DNA of 64,000 nt, taken from positions 62,001 through 126,000 of the forward strand of contig JBJMGT010000023.1 of the NCBI GenBank assembly GCA_045807745.1. Reading direction: 5' to 3'. Of the stretch, positions 35,034 to 44,406 are shown in pieces; the stretch's first letter is position 1, and every line of letters begins with the position of its first letter. Source of the stretch: QHXQ01 sp045807745. Lineage in GTDB: Bacteria; Acidobacteriota; Blastocatellia; Pyrinomonadales; Pyrinomonadaceae. Both the position numbers and the translations under genes were made by a program. The notes beneath the pieces were generated by a model. It had not been told where the DNA came from, made no database searches, and was given only the letters and a program-made list of their open reading frames with translations.

Positions 35034-35294
35034 GTTGCAGTTGCCGAAGAAGATGTTGCCCGCCCCACCTGTGCCGACGAGGGCCGGCTCTTCGCCGAAG
35101 TGCGGCGTGTATGAACTGACTATCGGCAGCCGCCCCGAATAGCAGCGCGCCAACTCGTCTGCCATTCTGTTGTTGCCGCAGTCGTGCGGGCAGACGGTGC
35201 AACTAAGTAACAGTCTTTCAAGGGCTTGTACTCTTTCTTCCAGCTCCCCGGATTCATATAATGTTAAGTAATTCGGTCGGTACTCTGCTGCCAT
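35034..35294 (-). pseudogene. truncated radical SAM gene, displaced copy B
   Basis: The first 87 codons of a PflX-like radical SAM gene, from ATG 35294. It matches the intact gene at 20468-21493 over MAAEYRPNYLTLYESGELEE and the Cys cluster LLSCTVCPHDCGNNR, then stops matching exactly after the first Cys of the SAM motif (FFGNCN). The frame continues with 22 unrelated residues to a stop at 34968. It lacks the cluster-binding motif and the barrel, so it is non-functional. The leader upstream, up to about 35500, is also duplicated at roughly 80 percent identity by eye. Confidence 0.88.
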
Positions 35295-35500
35295 AATTAA
35301 CCTCAATGCCTGTCTAGTCTGACCTTACTAACGGTCGCTTTTCTCCTTCGAGAGGGGCGGCAGACTGCGTTCCCCCAATTACCCAGAATCCCTCGTTCCC
35401 CTCTATTCCCGTCAAAAAGCCGTCAAGACCTTTCACCACATTTGATGCTTCCTCCGGAGTAGCTTAAGCTGCGCACAAGTAAATGCGGAAGCTCTCATAA
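35295..35500 (-). repeat. duplicated leader of the radical SAM gene, copy B
   Basis: It carries the same elements as the leader at 21494-21701: five G-runs on the minus strand (35372-35410), GTCAAAAAGCCGTCAA (35411-35426), a roughly 70-bp spacer and the conserved GGAAGCTCTCA block (35487-35497). Promoter boxes are decayed, so this copy looks older and inactive. Confidence 0.75.
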
Positions 35501-35980
35501 CTAAAAGTCGTAGCGCCTTGGGATGAGTTTACTATAACTCGGTCTCCGATACTGATAATGCACGATACGTCTGCCGGCAACGAGACGCTCCTCAGGTTGA
35601 TTTTCAGTTTGAATACAAACAAGGCTTAAGCGACTCTTCGATTCTGTTAGTTAAAAATGGAGCGAGTTAGAAGGTGACCTTGCGCAGTTTAACTGTGAGA
35701 CGCTCAATCGTACCCACGAACGTTCCTTTTGTTCGTCTGCGCCTTTCTTCAGCCCGATTGCAACCCGCAGCGGTCCGCCGATCTGCGTTGGCGGTCTCGA
35801 TTGATTCTTTGGGCTGATCCATTCCCACGTACATGATAGACTTTCGCGCGTAACCAGAGGACATGGATCGTTGAAAGTTTATTAGGGCCCGTAACCGGCC
35901 ATTGATCGCATTGCCGTTCTTGTCGCGCACCGCCGGCGATCTTACCGGGCTGCGTGTCTCAAACCGAGGTCAATTCCTAA
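35501..35980. other. intergenic region before the sortilin-like gene
   Basis: A 480-bp stretch without a confident gene. A minus-strand frame at 35667-35930 ends FVGTIERLTVKLRKVTF, faintly like the C-terminal strand of sulfatases, and could be a decayed gene end. The sortilin-like gene's promoter should lie here but I cannot place it; GAGGT is present 10 nt before its ATG. Confidence 0.3.
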
Positions 35981-38900
35981 ATGAAAACAAATTACCGCGT
36001 TTTGTTGATCGTTGCTGCGTTCGGAATCACGCTGTTTACGACAACGGTTAACGCTCAGGGTCCAAAAAATACAGGAGGTAATCGTGTCGAGGCCAATGTG
36101 GCTCAGGGCGACGACCTCTTGGCCGGTCTCCGCTGGCGCAACATCGGCCCGTTTCACGGTGGGCGCATCGCGGCCGTCACCGGCGCGATCGGTCAGCCGG
36201 GCGTGTTCTACACCGGCGCGCCCGCCGGCGGTATTTGGAAAACGACTAGCGCGGGCGTGACGTGGTTCCCGATCTTCGATCAGTTCACGAACGTCGACAG
36301 CGTCGGCGCGATACAGGTGGCGCCGTCCGATCCGAATATCGTATATGCCGGCACTGGCGACTCAGTGCAGGGTTCGCTCGGCGACGGCATGTACAAATCG
36401 GCCGATGCCGGTAAGACTTGGACGCACATCGGCCTCGATGATACGGTCAAGATCAACAAGATCGTGATCGACCCGAAAGATCCGAATCTCGTGCTCGCTT
36501 CGACGCAAGGCGACGCGCGGCACAGCGGCCAGGGCATCTATCGCAGCACCGACGGCGGCAAGACGTGGACAAACGTCCTAAAGCCGGAGAACGCGAACGG
36601 CACTCGCGACCTCGAGTACGCGTTCGACATGCCGCATGTGATGTTCGCGACGGCGCAGGGCAGTGGCGGTGGATTCGGCGGAGGATTTGGCGGAGGCGCG
36701 GCGGCGCCGCAAGGTCCGAACGGCACGGCGCTCTTCAAGTCGACCGACGCCGGCAAGACGTGGAAGAAGGTCGACACGCTGCCGCCGTACACGGGACGCA
36801 TCAGCGTCGCGATCGCGATGCACACGAAGGGTCAACGTGTCTACGTCGTTGGCGGTGCGCTCCAGGGCGGCTCGGGTTTGTATCGGTCTGACGATCAAGG
36901 CGCGACGTGGCAGCACATGGCAGGCAACGACACGCGCGTGGCCAACGGGCAGGGCGCGTTCAGCTCAGGCGTGTGGGTCGACTCACAGGATCCGGACATT
37001 CTCTATACGGTCGCCACCACCGTGTATCGCTCGACCGACGGCGGCAAAACGTTCAGCGCGTTCAAGGGCGCGCCCGGCGGTGAGGACCCGCACGATCTCT
37101 GGATCGATCCGACCAACGGCCAGCGGATGTTGTTCGGCTTCGATCAGGGCCCGGCCGTCACGCTCGATGGCGGGCAGACCTGGAGCGGCTATTACCAGAT
37201 ACCGATTGCGCAGGTCTACCACATCGCCACCGATAGCCGGTACCCGTATTGGGTGATGGGGTCGCAGCAGGACACGGGCGCGATCATGACGCGCAGCCGC
37301 AGCGATCAGGGTCAGATCACGGTCGTCGATTGGTCGCCGCTGCCGTCATCCGAGTTCGGCACCGTCGCGCCCGATCCGCTCAAGCCCACGACTGTGTACG
37401 GTGTGGGCTACGGCTTGGGTCAGGGCAACGGGCTGATCAAGATCGATCTCGCGACGGGACAGTGGGGCAACGTCGCGCCAAATTTCGGGACGGACGCGAG
37501 CCTGTATCCGGCGGGCCGCGATTTCTGGAAACGGTTCGACACCGCGTTCGAGCCGAAGGCGCTGTACGTCGGCTACAACTGCATCGTCGTGACGCGCGAC
37601 GGCGCACAGACGTGGAAAGCGTTCAGTCCCGATCTCACCACGCCGAAGGGTCAGCCGATGCAGCCGTGCGGCGTCGCGCCCGCGGCGGCGACGCCCACGC
37701 CCACTCCCGCCCCGGCTCCGACGAAGGCTCCCCCGTCGCCGTCACCGACGCCGACTCCTACGCCTTTTCCTACACCGCGCCCTTCGATCTCCGATTTCTC
37801 GCTCTCGACCGTCAAACGGGGCGTCGTCTGGTCGGGAAGCAACTCTGGACAGATCTACAACACGATGGACGGCGGCAAGACGTGGAACAACGTGACAAAC
37901 TTCACCGATCTGCCGCCGGGCACCAACTTCGTTACCGTGGAAGCCGGACACAGCGATGTCAATACGGCCTACGTGCTTGTCTACCTCGGCTTCAATCGCA
38001 GCGGCCCCGCATCGGCGGCGGCGGAGCAGCAGCACTACATCTATCGCACGCACGATGGCGGCAAGAGCTGGACGCGCATCGTCAATGGATTGCCGGTCAA
38101 TGAGCGCACGGGCAGTCAGGTAAACGTCATTCGCGAAGACCCCAAACAGAAGGGCCTGCTCTTCGCCGGCACCGAGACGACTGTCTACGTTTCATTCGAC
38201 GACGGCGATCACTGGCAGTCGCTGCGGCTCAATCTGCCGAGCACGTCGATCCGCGACATGGTGTTTCACACAGACGATCACATGAACGATCTGGTGATCG
38301 GCACGTACGGCCGCGGCTTCTGGGTGCTCGACGACATGAGTCCGCTGCGCGAGATCGCGGCGAAGGCGCAGCAGATCGCGGCGGCGCCGGCATATTTGTT
38401 CAAACCGGGCGACGCCATCCGCTCGCGGATGAACTCGAATTGGGATCAACCGATGAACCCCGAGATGCCGCACGCGCCGAACCCGCCGTTCGGAGCGCTC
38501 CTCTACTACCACCTGAGCAAGAAGCCGGCCGGCGAGATCAAGCTGCAAATCTTCGACTCGGCGAATAAGTTGGTGCGGACGATCACGAGCACGCCGCCGC
38601 CGATGTACGAGCGGCCGCCGTATCCCGATTATTGGCTGATGTCCTTGTCTGAGCGCGCGTTGTCGACGAACGTCGGGACGAATCGCATCAATTGGGATCT
38701 GCGTTATGACGATCCCCCGGGCTACAATCCGGACATCAATAACCAGATGAACTCCGCGCCGGGTCAGGTCACGCCGGCGCCACACGGGCCGCTTGCGTTG
38801 CCGGGCACGTACACCGTCAAGCTGCTGGTGGACGGCGCGACGTACACGCAGACACTCGTCGTGCACAACGATCCGCGCGGCGGCGAGGGCGCGGGCGTCA

Positions 38901-39454
38901 TGTCTGCGCTGCGGGCACAGAACAAACTGGCGATGACCGCCGTGCAGGGCATGAAGGACAGCTACGCCGCCAACGAGGAAGTGGCCGCGGTGCGTGCACA
39001 ACTGGCCGCAGTCGCGCGCGGCTCACTGCCGCCGGATGTCGCGACGGCCGCGACCGCGCTCGATGCGAAGCTGGCGACCGTCGGAGCCGCCGGTGGCCGC
39101 GCGCCTCGCGGCGGCGGTGGAGGCGGATTCGGCGGTGGCCCCGCACGCGCGCCCGGCAGCGTGCTCCCCTTTTACTCGATCAACGCGCTGTTCAATACGG
39201 TCCTCGCGCCGCTCGCGCAGGACGGCATCGACATGCCGCCCACTAAGGCGGAGGTTGACACATGGGAATCCGGCTGCAAGGAGTTCACCGCGACGGTGAA
39301 CTCGTGGAAGACGATCCTCGGCGTGGACTTGGTCGGATTCAACAGCCTGCTAACGAAAAACAACCTGCCGCCGCTGAAGACCACGCCGACGGCGCTTGCG
39401 TTGCCGGCGTGCACGTTCGTGTGGCCCACGGCGACGGCCGGCAGGGGCAAATAG
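35981..39454 (+). CDS. exported sortilin/VPS10-like BNR propeller protein
   Basis: A 1157-residue protein with a signal peptide (residues 1-24, ending TTTVNAQG). It contains many Asp-box/BNR repeats (SADAGKTWTHIG, STDGGKTWTN, STDAGKTWKK, LDGGQTWSGY, MDGGKTWNN, HDGGKSWTR, FDDGDHWQ) forming one or two beta-propellers. A Pro/Thr/Ala linker lies at about 566-603, a beta-sandwich region at about 810-960 (YYHLSKKPAGEIKLQIFDSA) and a Gly-rich segment near 1040. Such 'VPS10 domain-containing' or 'glycosyl hydrolase' proteins are abundant in Acidobacteriota; the true function is unknown, possibly binding glycans or peptides. Codon usage (frequent GATC-rich codons) differs from neighbours. It is the only gene between displaced copies B and C. 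Confidence 0.88.
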   Translation: MKTNYRVLLIVAAFGITLFTTTVNAQGPKNTGGNRVEANVAQGDDLLAGLRWRNIGPFHGGRIAAVTGAIGQPGVFYTGAPAGGIWKTTSAGVTWFPIFDQFTNVDSVGAIQVAPSDPNIVYAGTGDSVQGSLGDGMYKSADAGKTWTHIGLDDTVKINKIVIDPKDPNLVLASTQGDARHSGQGIYRSTDGGKTWTNVLKPENANGTRDLEYAFDMPHVMFATAQGSGGGFGGGFGGGAAAPQGPNGTALFKSTDAGKTWKKVDTLPPYTGRISVAIAMHTKGQRVYVVGGALQGGSGLYRSDDQGATWQHMAGNDTRVANGQGAFSSGVWVDSQDPDILYTVATTVYRSTDGGKTFSAFKGAPGGEDPHDLWIDPTNGQRMLFGFDQGPAVTLDGGQTWSGYYQIPIAQVYHIATDSRYPYWVMGSQQDTGAIMTRSRSDQGQITVVDWSPLPSSEFGTVAPDPLKPTTVYGVGYGLGQGNGLIKIDLATGQWGNVAPNFGTDASLYPAGRDFWKRFDTAFEPKALYVGYNCIVVTRDGAQTWKAFSPDLTTPKGQPMQPCGVAPAAATPTPTPAPAPTKAPPSPSPTPTPTPFPTPRPSISDFSLSTVKRGVVWSGSNSGQIYNTMDGGKTWNNVTNFTDLPPGTNFVTVEAGHSDVNTAYVLVYLGFNRSGPASAAAEQQHYIYRTHDGGKSWTRIVNGLPVNERTGSQVNVIREDPKQKGLLFAGTETTVYVSFDDGDHWQSLRLNLPSTSIRDMVFHTDDHMNDLVIGTYGRGFWVLDDMSPLREIAAKAQQIAAAPAYLFKPGDAIRSRMNSNWDQPMNPEMPHAPNPPFGALLYYHLSKKPAGEIKLQIFDSANKLVRTITSTPPPMYERPPYPDYWLMSLSERALSTNVGTNRINWDLRYDDPPGYNPDINNQMNSAPGQVTPAPHGPLALPGTYTVKLLVDGATYTQTLVVHNDPRGGEGAGVMSALRAQNKLAMTAVQGMKDSYAANEEVAAVRAQLAAVARGSLPPDVATAATALDAKLATVGAAGGRAPRGGGGGGFGGGPARAPGSVLPFYSINALFNTVLAPLAQDGIDMPPTKAEVDTWESGCKEFTATVNSWKTILGVDLVGFNSLLTKNNLPPLKTTPTALALPACTFVWPTATAGRGK

Positions 39455-39549
39455 ACCGAAGCCCGTGCAGTGGCCGCAAGATGTCATCTCCAACGAGGCT
39501 TAGAGAATCCAAACCGGGAGTTTTATCGCGGCGATAAACGTGTACTCTC

Positions 39550-39606
39550 CGCCAGTTCCCCGGATTCGTATAGGGCTAAGTAAGTTGATTGATACGCTGC
39601 CGCCAT
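39550..39606 (-). pseudogene. radical SAM 5' end remnant, displaced copy C
   Basis: Nineteen codons from ATG 39606 read MAAAYQSTYLALYESGELA, matching the start of the intact radical SAM protein, then break into unrelated sequence. Upstream lie a decayed leader with three G-runs (39705-39732) and a perfect GTCAAAAAGCCGTCAA (39733-39748). It is the most degraded of the three copies, hence probably the oldest. Confidence 0.8.
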
Positions 39607-39732
39607 AACTATCCTCGGCGTTAGTCTAAAACTACCTTTATTGAAGACACCGACAGACGCTTCCTTCCGGTGGTACGGGAAGCGGATTGCGCTACCGCAG
39701 TTTTCCCAGATACCTCATTCCCCTCTGTTCCC

Positions 39733-39748
39733 GTCAAAAAGCCGTCAA
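39733..39748. repeat. GTCAAAAAGCCGTCAA direct repeat, copy C
   Basis: Identical over 16 bp to copies at 21610 and 35411, although the neighbouring leader has diverged strongly. Preservation of this motif in a decayed copy suggests selection or use by a recombinase. Confidence 0.6.
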
Positions 39749-40013
39749 GCGACGTGAGCGGTTGAGGCACGGGTTTAGTGGACTCCAGCACGCCATGGGA
39801 CGAGGCTCAATGCCCCACGTGCTTGTATGACCGAAAAGCTTCTGGATGCCCTTGCATAGATAATCGATTGTAATGAATTATGCGCCGCCCTGAATAATTG
39901 CGCAAAGCTTATTACATCAAGGGCTACCTGAGGGGCCAACCCGACCCCGCCTGGTACACAGTGATCAATCTACAAGAAAGTGAATGGGACGTTGGACGGA
40001 CTCGATGACGAGA

Positions 40014-42695
40014 TCAGTTGTTAGCGCCCAAAAGAACGAACGGCGCCCAATAGTACGGATGCCGCCAGGGTGTCTGTCTCCCCCGCAGCAGGCTCAGCTT
40101 CGCTTGTCTCAACGCCTCGTCTTTCGGCTGGCCCCGTTTGAGGTTCGCGTAAAAAGACTTCATCAGCTCAGCGGTCGCCGTATCGTTCACGTTCCACAAG
40201 CTGGCGACGACACTGCGCGCACCGGCGTAGAGAAACGCGCGCGTCAGTCCCAGCACGCCTTCGCCGCCCACCACTTTGCCCAGCCCCGTGCGGCATGCGG
40301 ACAGAGTCACTAGCTCGGCGTTCAATTTCAAGCGCATGATCTCGGTCACTTGCAGGATGCCGTCTTCGTTGTCGTTACCGACCGTCGAGAGGAACACTCC
40401 GGAGCGCGCCGGCACGTCCTCGTCAACGAAGCTGTGCGCGGCAAAGTGGATGTAACGGTAATTGGCGAGCGGCGCGTTCTTGACGTTCAGCTCGTTTGCG
40501 TCGGGCCCGAGGAAGACCTTGCGCTGCGGGTCTGGAAAGAGCGCGCTGACGTCAGTCACCTCCGTGCGGGTGTAGGGCAGCCGCCGCAGGTCGAGTCCGC
40601 GTTCGGCGGCGTAGACGCCCGCGGGCGAACGGGAAGCCGGCGCTCGTTCCTGCGCCAAATCCTCGGCGTCGTAAACGGGATCGCCATAAGCGAGCAGGGA
40701 ACGCACCGACGCCGGTGCCGGCGATTCGTTGATGGCGGCCAGCGCCGACGCCGAAGGCTCATAATCAATCGCGAACCGCTCGACCAGATATTCGTCGCGC
40801 GCTGCTCCCCGCGCACGGGCGCGGTCACTCACGAGTGTCTCGAAAGGCAAGTACGCGAGCGCCTTGTCCGGCACGATCAGAAGTTTCCGCGTGGCCCCGA
40901 GGTGAGCTTGAAACGGCCCCACCAGCAGCTTGTATAACTGCGCGCCGGCCGTATTCAGTCGCGCCACCGACTGCCGGGCGGTTGCCGCAGACGATCTTTC
41001 GGCCAGCGCACTCCGATAGGACAGGACTTGGCGGTTGATCTCTTTTTCCGGCGGCAGCGGCGCGAAGAATACTTTGTCTCTGACCACCAGCCAGGCGAAC
41101 GACCTCTCCCCGCCGAGCACATATTCCAGCAGCGCCGTCTGCCCATCAAGCAACTCTCGCTGGATGCGCCCCGCGGTAAAAGTCTGCGGGTGCTTCAGGC
41201 TTGCGTATTGCGGATTGGCGCGGCGCGCTTCGAGCTGAAACTGCTCCAGCGAGTCTTCCGCCGCGGCCAACTCTTTCTTTAGTTGCTGCTCGCGCTCCGG
41301 GGAAACAGCCTCCTGCCAGAGCTGTCGCTGAATATCCGAGATGCGGTTCAGGATCGCGTCCTCGCGGGCGAGAAGTTCGCGCGGCAGCGCCTTCCTCAAT
41401 TCCGCGCGCGATTCGGCCAGCGAGTCGAGAAAGGCGCGGGCGTGGTACGACTCGGCGATGGCGACAGCTTCGTCGTGCTTGCCCAGCGCCGAGAGCAGAT
41501 CGATTGTCGCCAAGTAGATGTCGCCTTTAGTCGCGAAGAATTCGGCCCGTGAGGATTCATCTGAAACGGAGAGCAGCCGTGCCCTCTCCACCAGAGCGAT
41601 TGCCGCGCGCAGACTAGCCAATGCGTCATCTTTGCGGCCGAGTATTTTTTGCGCCTGCGCCTGCGTGTAAAGAGCCGTCGCCTGCACGGATGGATCGGCG
41701 CCGCCGCGCCGGAGCAACTGTAGCGCTTCACCCGCGGCGGCGAGGGCCTCCGTCGGCTTACCCATGTGCAGTTGTACTTGCGCGAGGACGCCCAGCGTCG
41801 CGCCTTCGGCGGAAGCGATCCTCACTTTCTGCTCGAAAGCTAAGACCTGTTCGAGCACTTCCACCGCCTTCTGCTCGTCGCCCGCTCCAAAGTGCGCGAT
41901 GGCCATGTCGAGGCGCAGTTCGTTCTTCATGGCATCGCGGACTTCCGAAGACGTTAGCTGCAAAGCGTCGCCAGCATACTTCAGCGCCTGCTGGTAATTC
42001 GCGCGCGCGATTTCCAGATTAACAAGCTTCGCCAACGTGCTGAATTCGACCAACTCATCCTGCAACGCGCGCGACAAATCGAGCGCCTCATGTAGCACTC
42101 TGTCAGCCTTCGCGTAGTCGTGAATCGCCGTGTAAATGCGGCCGATGTTGCCCAACAGGGACGCTTCCGCCGCGCGGTTCTTCAACGCGCGCTGCAAAGT
42201 GAGTGCTTGGTTGTAGAAATACAGCCCATCATCGTATTGCCCCGCCTCGACCAGTAAGACTGCGGCGCTGCGCAGCGCCAACGCTTGCAGACGGGTATCG
42301 CCGCCCTCGCCCGCGAGCAGCGCTGACTCTTTGAAAGGTTCGATGGCTTCCTCGATGCTCCCGGTATGAAACCGGCCCAGCGCGACATACATCAGCGCGC
42401 GAGATTGTCGGAGCTTATCGCCGGCCTTGCGACTCAGCGCTAACGCCTCGCCGGCCTTCTCAGCGATTGGGACGAAGTTGGCCGCCGCCATCAACTGCCG
42501 ACACTCAGTTATGAGTTGATCGATTCGCGCCGTCGCTTCTTGCGCCGGAGCGGGAGACGGTTGGGTCTGCGTCGGCACCTGCGCCCGGACGACGTAGTTC
42601 GACGAGAGCGCCAGCGCGAGCACAAACAGCGTGAGGAGGAGTCGTCGGCAGCTTGCCCCTCTCAGGCGGGGCGACGCCGAAATCAGTTTCGTCAT
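40014..42695 (-). CDS. exported TPR-CHAT protein (caspase-like peptidase domain)
   Basis: An 893-residue protein with an N-terminal signal segment (RRLLLTLFVLALALSSNYVV). TPR helices follow (about 50-480, for example ALMYVALGRFHTGSIEEAIE and ASLLGNIGRIYTAIHDYAKA). A coiled region comes next and then a CHAT domain (about 600-893). The catalytic pair is visible: His in YIHFAAHSFVDE (about 752) and Cys in VTLSACRTGLGKVVGGEG (about 799). CHAT is a clan CD (caspase/separase) peptidase fold, so the protein is probably a protease activated through its TPRs. It overlaps the anti-sigma gene upstream by ATGA and belongs to a sigma/anti-sigma/CHAT operon. Export places it on the outer side of the membrane. 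Confidence 0.93.
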   Translation of the reverse strand: MTKLISASPRLRGASCRRLLLTLFVLALALSSNYVVRAQVPTQTQPSPAPAQEATARIDQLITECRQLMAAANFVPIAEKAGEALALSRKAGDKLRQSRALMYVALGRFHTGSIEEAIEPFKESALLAGEGGDTRLQALALRSAAVLLVEAGQYDDGLYFYNQALTLQRALKNRAAEASLLGNIGRIYTAIHDYAKADRVLHEALDLSRALQDELVEFSTLAKLVNLEIARANYQQALKYAGDALQLTSSEVRDAMKNELRLDMAIAHFGAGDEQKAVEVLEQVLAFEQKVRIASAEGATLGVLAQVQLHMGKPTEALAAAGEALQLLRRGGADPSVQATALYTQAQAQKILGRKDDALASLRAAIALVERARLLSVSDESSRAEFFATKGDIYLATIDLLSALGKHDEAVAIAESYHARAFLDSLAESRAELRKALPRELLAREDAILNRISDIQRQLWQEAVSPEREQQLKKELAAAEDSLEQFQLEARRANPQYASLKHPQTFTAGRIQRELLDGQTALLEYVLGGERSFAWLVVRDKVFFAPLPPEKEINRQVLSYRSALAERSSAATARQSVARLNTAGAQLYKLLVGPFQAHLGATRKLLIVPDKALAYLPFETLVSDRARARGAARDEYLVERFAIDYEPSASALAAINESPAPASVRSLLAYGDPVYDAEDLAQERAPASRSPAGVYAAERGLDLRRLPYTRTEVTDVSALFPDPQRKVFLGPDANELNVKNAPLANYRYIHFAAHSFVDEDVPARSGVFLSTVGNDNEDGILQVTEIMRLKLNAELVTLSACRTGLGKVVGGEGVLGLTRAFLYAGARSVVASLWNVNDTATAELMKSFYANLKRGQPKDEALRQAKLSLLRGRQTPWRHPYYWAPFVLLGANN

Positions 42696-43534
42696 TTCTT
42701 AATCACCCGCAGGTCGTACTCCGCCAACAGCTCTCGTTCCGTCGCCGTCTGGCCGTAGAGCTTCACGCGGTAAGCGCCGGACTCGAAACGCGCGGCGGGC
42801 ACGCGCACCGCCAACGCTCCGTCGCGACGGGGGCGCAGACCGCCGACCGTCGTCACAGGCACTCTGCCCTTGGTCAGGATGTCTATAGCAAAATTCTCAA
42901 AGCGATTACCAGCCTCGACGGGAATCCGCAGCGACACTTTCTCGACGCCCGCGGCAATCGTCAGTTCGGCGGCCTCGGTCGCGGCGCGCGTTGATTCGAG
43001 CGTGACGGACGGAATCACTGCGCGCGCGATCAGATTCTGATCGCGCCGCTGCTTGGGCTTGTTTCCTGTGGTCTGCTCCCGGCGCGGCTCCGGCGTTGCT
43101 TCCGCCGCCTGCTCGGCCCCCGGCTGTGTCTGATCCTCTTCGGCGTTACGCTTCGGCGTTTCGGCGGTCGGCTGCGCTTCCCCTTGGGCCGTCTGCCTCG
43201 CCTGCTCTTGTCTTTGCGGCCGGACGCGACCGGCGTAGAGCCAGACGAACGCCGCCGCAAAAGCCACGACTGCCGTTACGGAGAACACCATGACTGGCCG
43301 CAGCCAGCCCGCGCCCCAGAACGAAGCGGCGCGGCGCACATCGCTGGCAGGGAGCGCGCCCGTCGCCGCCGCTTGGCGGACGCCCGCGATGAATCGCGAT
43401 TCGGCCTGCGCCTGCTGGAAGCATTCGTCGCATTCGAAGAAGTGCTCCTGAAAGGCGCGGCGCTCGTCGGGCGGCAGCTTGTCCAGCGCGTACCGCTCGA
43501 CGACGTCTCTGTCTATGATTTCCTGATGCGTCAT
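42692..43534 (-). CDS. zinc-finger anti-sigma factor, single-pass membrane protein
   Basis: About 280 residues from ATG 43534 (an in-frame start 12 nt upstream is possible). The cytoplasmic N-terminus has the ZAS motif H31-x3-C35-x2-C38 (QEHFFECDECFQQ). A transmembrane helix (about 71-93, VMVFSVTAVVAFAAAFVWLY) is followed by a Gln/Glu/Pro/Lys-rich linker (about 95-155) and a C-terminal beta-rich extracytoplasmic domain (IPSVTLESTRAATEAAELTI, VPAARFESGAYRVKLYG). It should bind and inhibit the sigma factor encoded just upstream. Its long exposed linker would be a natural substrate for a protease such as the coupled CHAT protein; that is inference. Confidence 0.88.
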   Translation of the reverse strand: MTHQEIIDRDVVERYALDKLPPDERRAFQEHFFECDECFQQAQAESRFIAGVRQAAATGALPASDVRRAASFWGAGWLRPVMVFSVTAVVAFAAAFVWLYAGRVRPQRQEQARQTAQGEAQPTAETPKRNAEEDQTQPGAEQAAEATPEPRREQTTGNKPKQRRDQNLIARAVIPSVTLESTRAATEAAELTIAAGVEKVSLRIPVEAGNRFENFAIDILTKGRVPVTTVGGLRPRRDGALAVRVPAARFESGAYRVKLYGQTATERELLAEYDLRVIKK

Positions 43535-43570
43535 CCCCCAGACCATAGTGCGGAATGCGGCGCTTCTGTA

Positions 43571-44134
43571 TCAGCCGCGCTGTTGCCGCTCGTAAATCTC
43601 GCGAAACCTTTTTAGCGCGCGCGACTTGACGAGGCGCAGGCGCTCTTCCTTAATCCCCAGCGCCCGCGCGATCTGCTCCTTCGGCAGTTCTTCGTAATAA
43701 TACATCCGTAGAAACTCCCTCTCGCGCGGCCTGAGCTGCCCGATGGTCTCGGCGACCGCCGCCGCCGTCTCCCTATCGACGAAAGCGGCCTCAGGGGATT
43801 CGTCGCCCGCGACATCGGCCTCGCCCGCCATCAACCCGTCGCTACTGGCCGTGCGCCGCCTGTGTTCGCGCATCACGTTCAACGCGATGCCGACGATGAA
43901 CGACGACAGCGAGTCGGGCTTACGGAGCTTGCCTGCGCGCAGGGCTTGGAGCACACGCAGGAAGGTTTCCGCGCGGATGTCTTCGGCGTCCGCGCGCGAC
44001 CAACGCTCGCTTAGCGCCAGAAAGAACACGCGGTCGGCATACTTTTCGTAGAAGGCGCTTTCCGCGGCTTGATCGCCGTCGGCAATGCTCGTGACCAAGT
44101 CACTATCAGCGGCGGGGGTAACTGAGTTCGCCAT
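43571..44134 (-). CDS. ECF RNA polymerase sigma factor
   Basis: About 187 residues from ATG 44134; upstream in-frame codons lack sigma-like sequence. Region 2 is seen in AESAFYEKYADRVFFLALSE and DAEDIRAETFLRVLQAL; region 4 in IGQLRPREREFLRMYYYEEL and PKEQIARALGIKEERLRLVK with its helix-turn-helix. It directs RNA polymerase to its own regulon, probably including this operon and the divergent secreted-protein genes starting at 44407. It is the first gene of the operon, 36 bp before the anti-sigma gene. Confidence 0.93.
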   Translation of the reverse strand: MANSVTPAADSDLVTSIADGDQAAESAFYEKYADRVFFLALSERWSRADAEDIRAETFLRVLQALRAGKLRKPDSLSSFIVGIALNVMREHRRRTASSDGLMAGEADVAGDESPEAAFVDRETAAAVAETIGQLRPREREFLRMYYYEELPKEQIARALGIKEERLRLVKSRALKRFREIYERQQRG

Positions 44135-44406
44135 GAGCCGAATGATTCTACTGCCGCAAACAGGCTGAGGACAATAAATCAGATCAGGCAACCAATGAAC
44201 GGATGGCAATCGTATTTCCACCGGCCGGAGCGCTCGCGCCCGGGCCAGAGAAAAACCGCTGATACACTTTCCGCTTTTTCCGCACTACGTAACAGACAGC
44301 GGAATAGCTGGGGGTGGAAGAAACATGACGCGGCCGGTTCTCAGTTCTTGCCCCCTGATGATCATCGGCGCGGCGCTGTGTCCCATTGGAAGCAAGGAGA
44401 GCAGTT

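Larger units (their letters stand above)
39455..40013. other. intergenic region with the third insertion-site remnant
   Basis: A 559-bp gap between the sortilin-like gene and the CHAT gene. It holds the shortest radical SAM remnant and its leader (39550-39748). The right part (39749-40013) shows nothing recognisable. Confidence 0.5.

Noticed and set aside
35667..35930. 87-codon minus-strand gene before the sortilin-like gene
   Set aside because: No ribosome site and weak composition; the sulfatase-like C-terminal resemblance covers only about 17 residues, so it is kept as a comment, not a gene.
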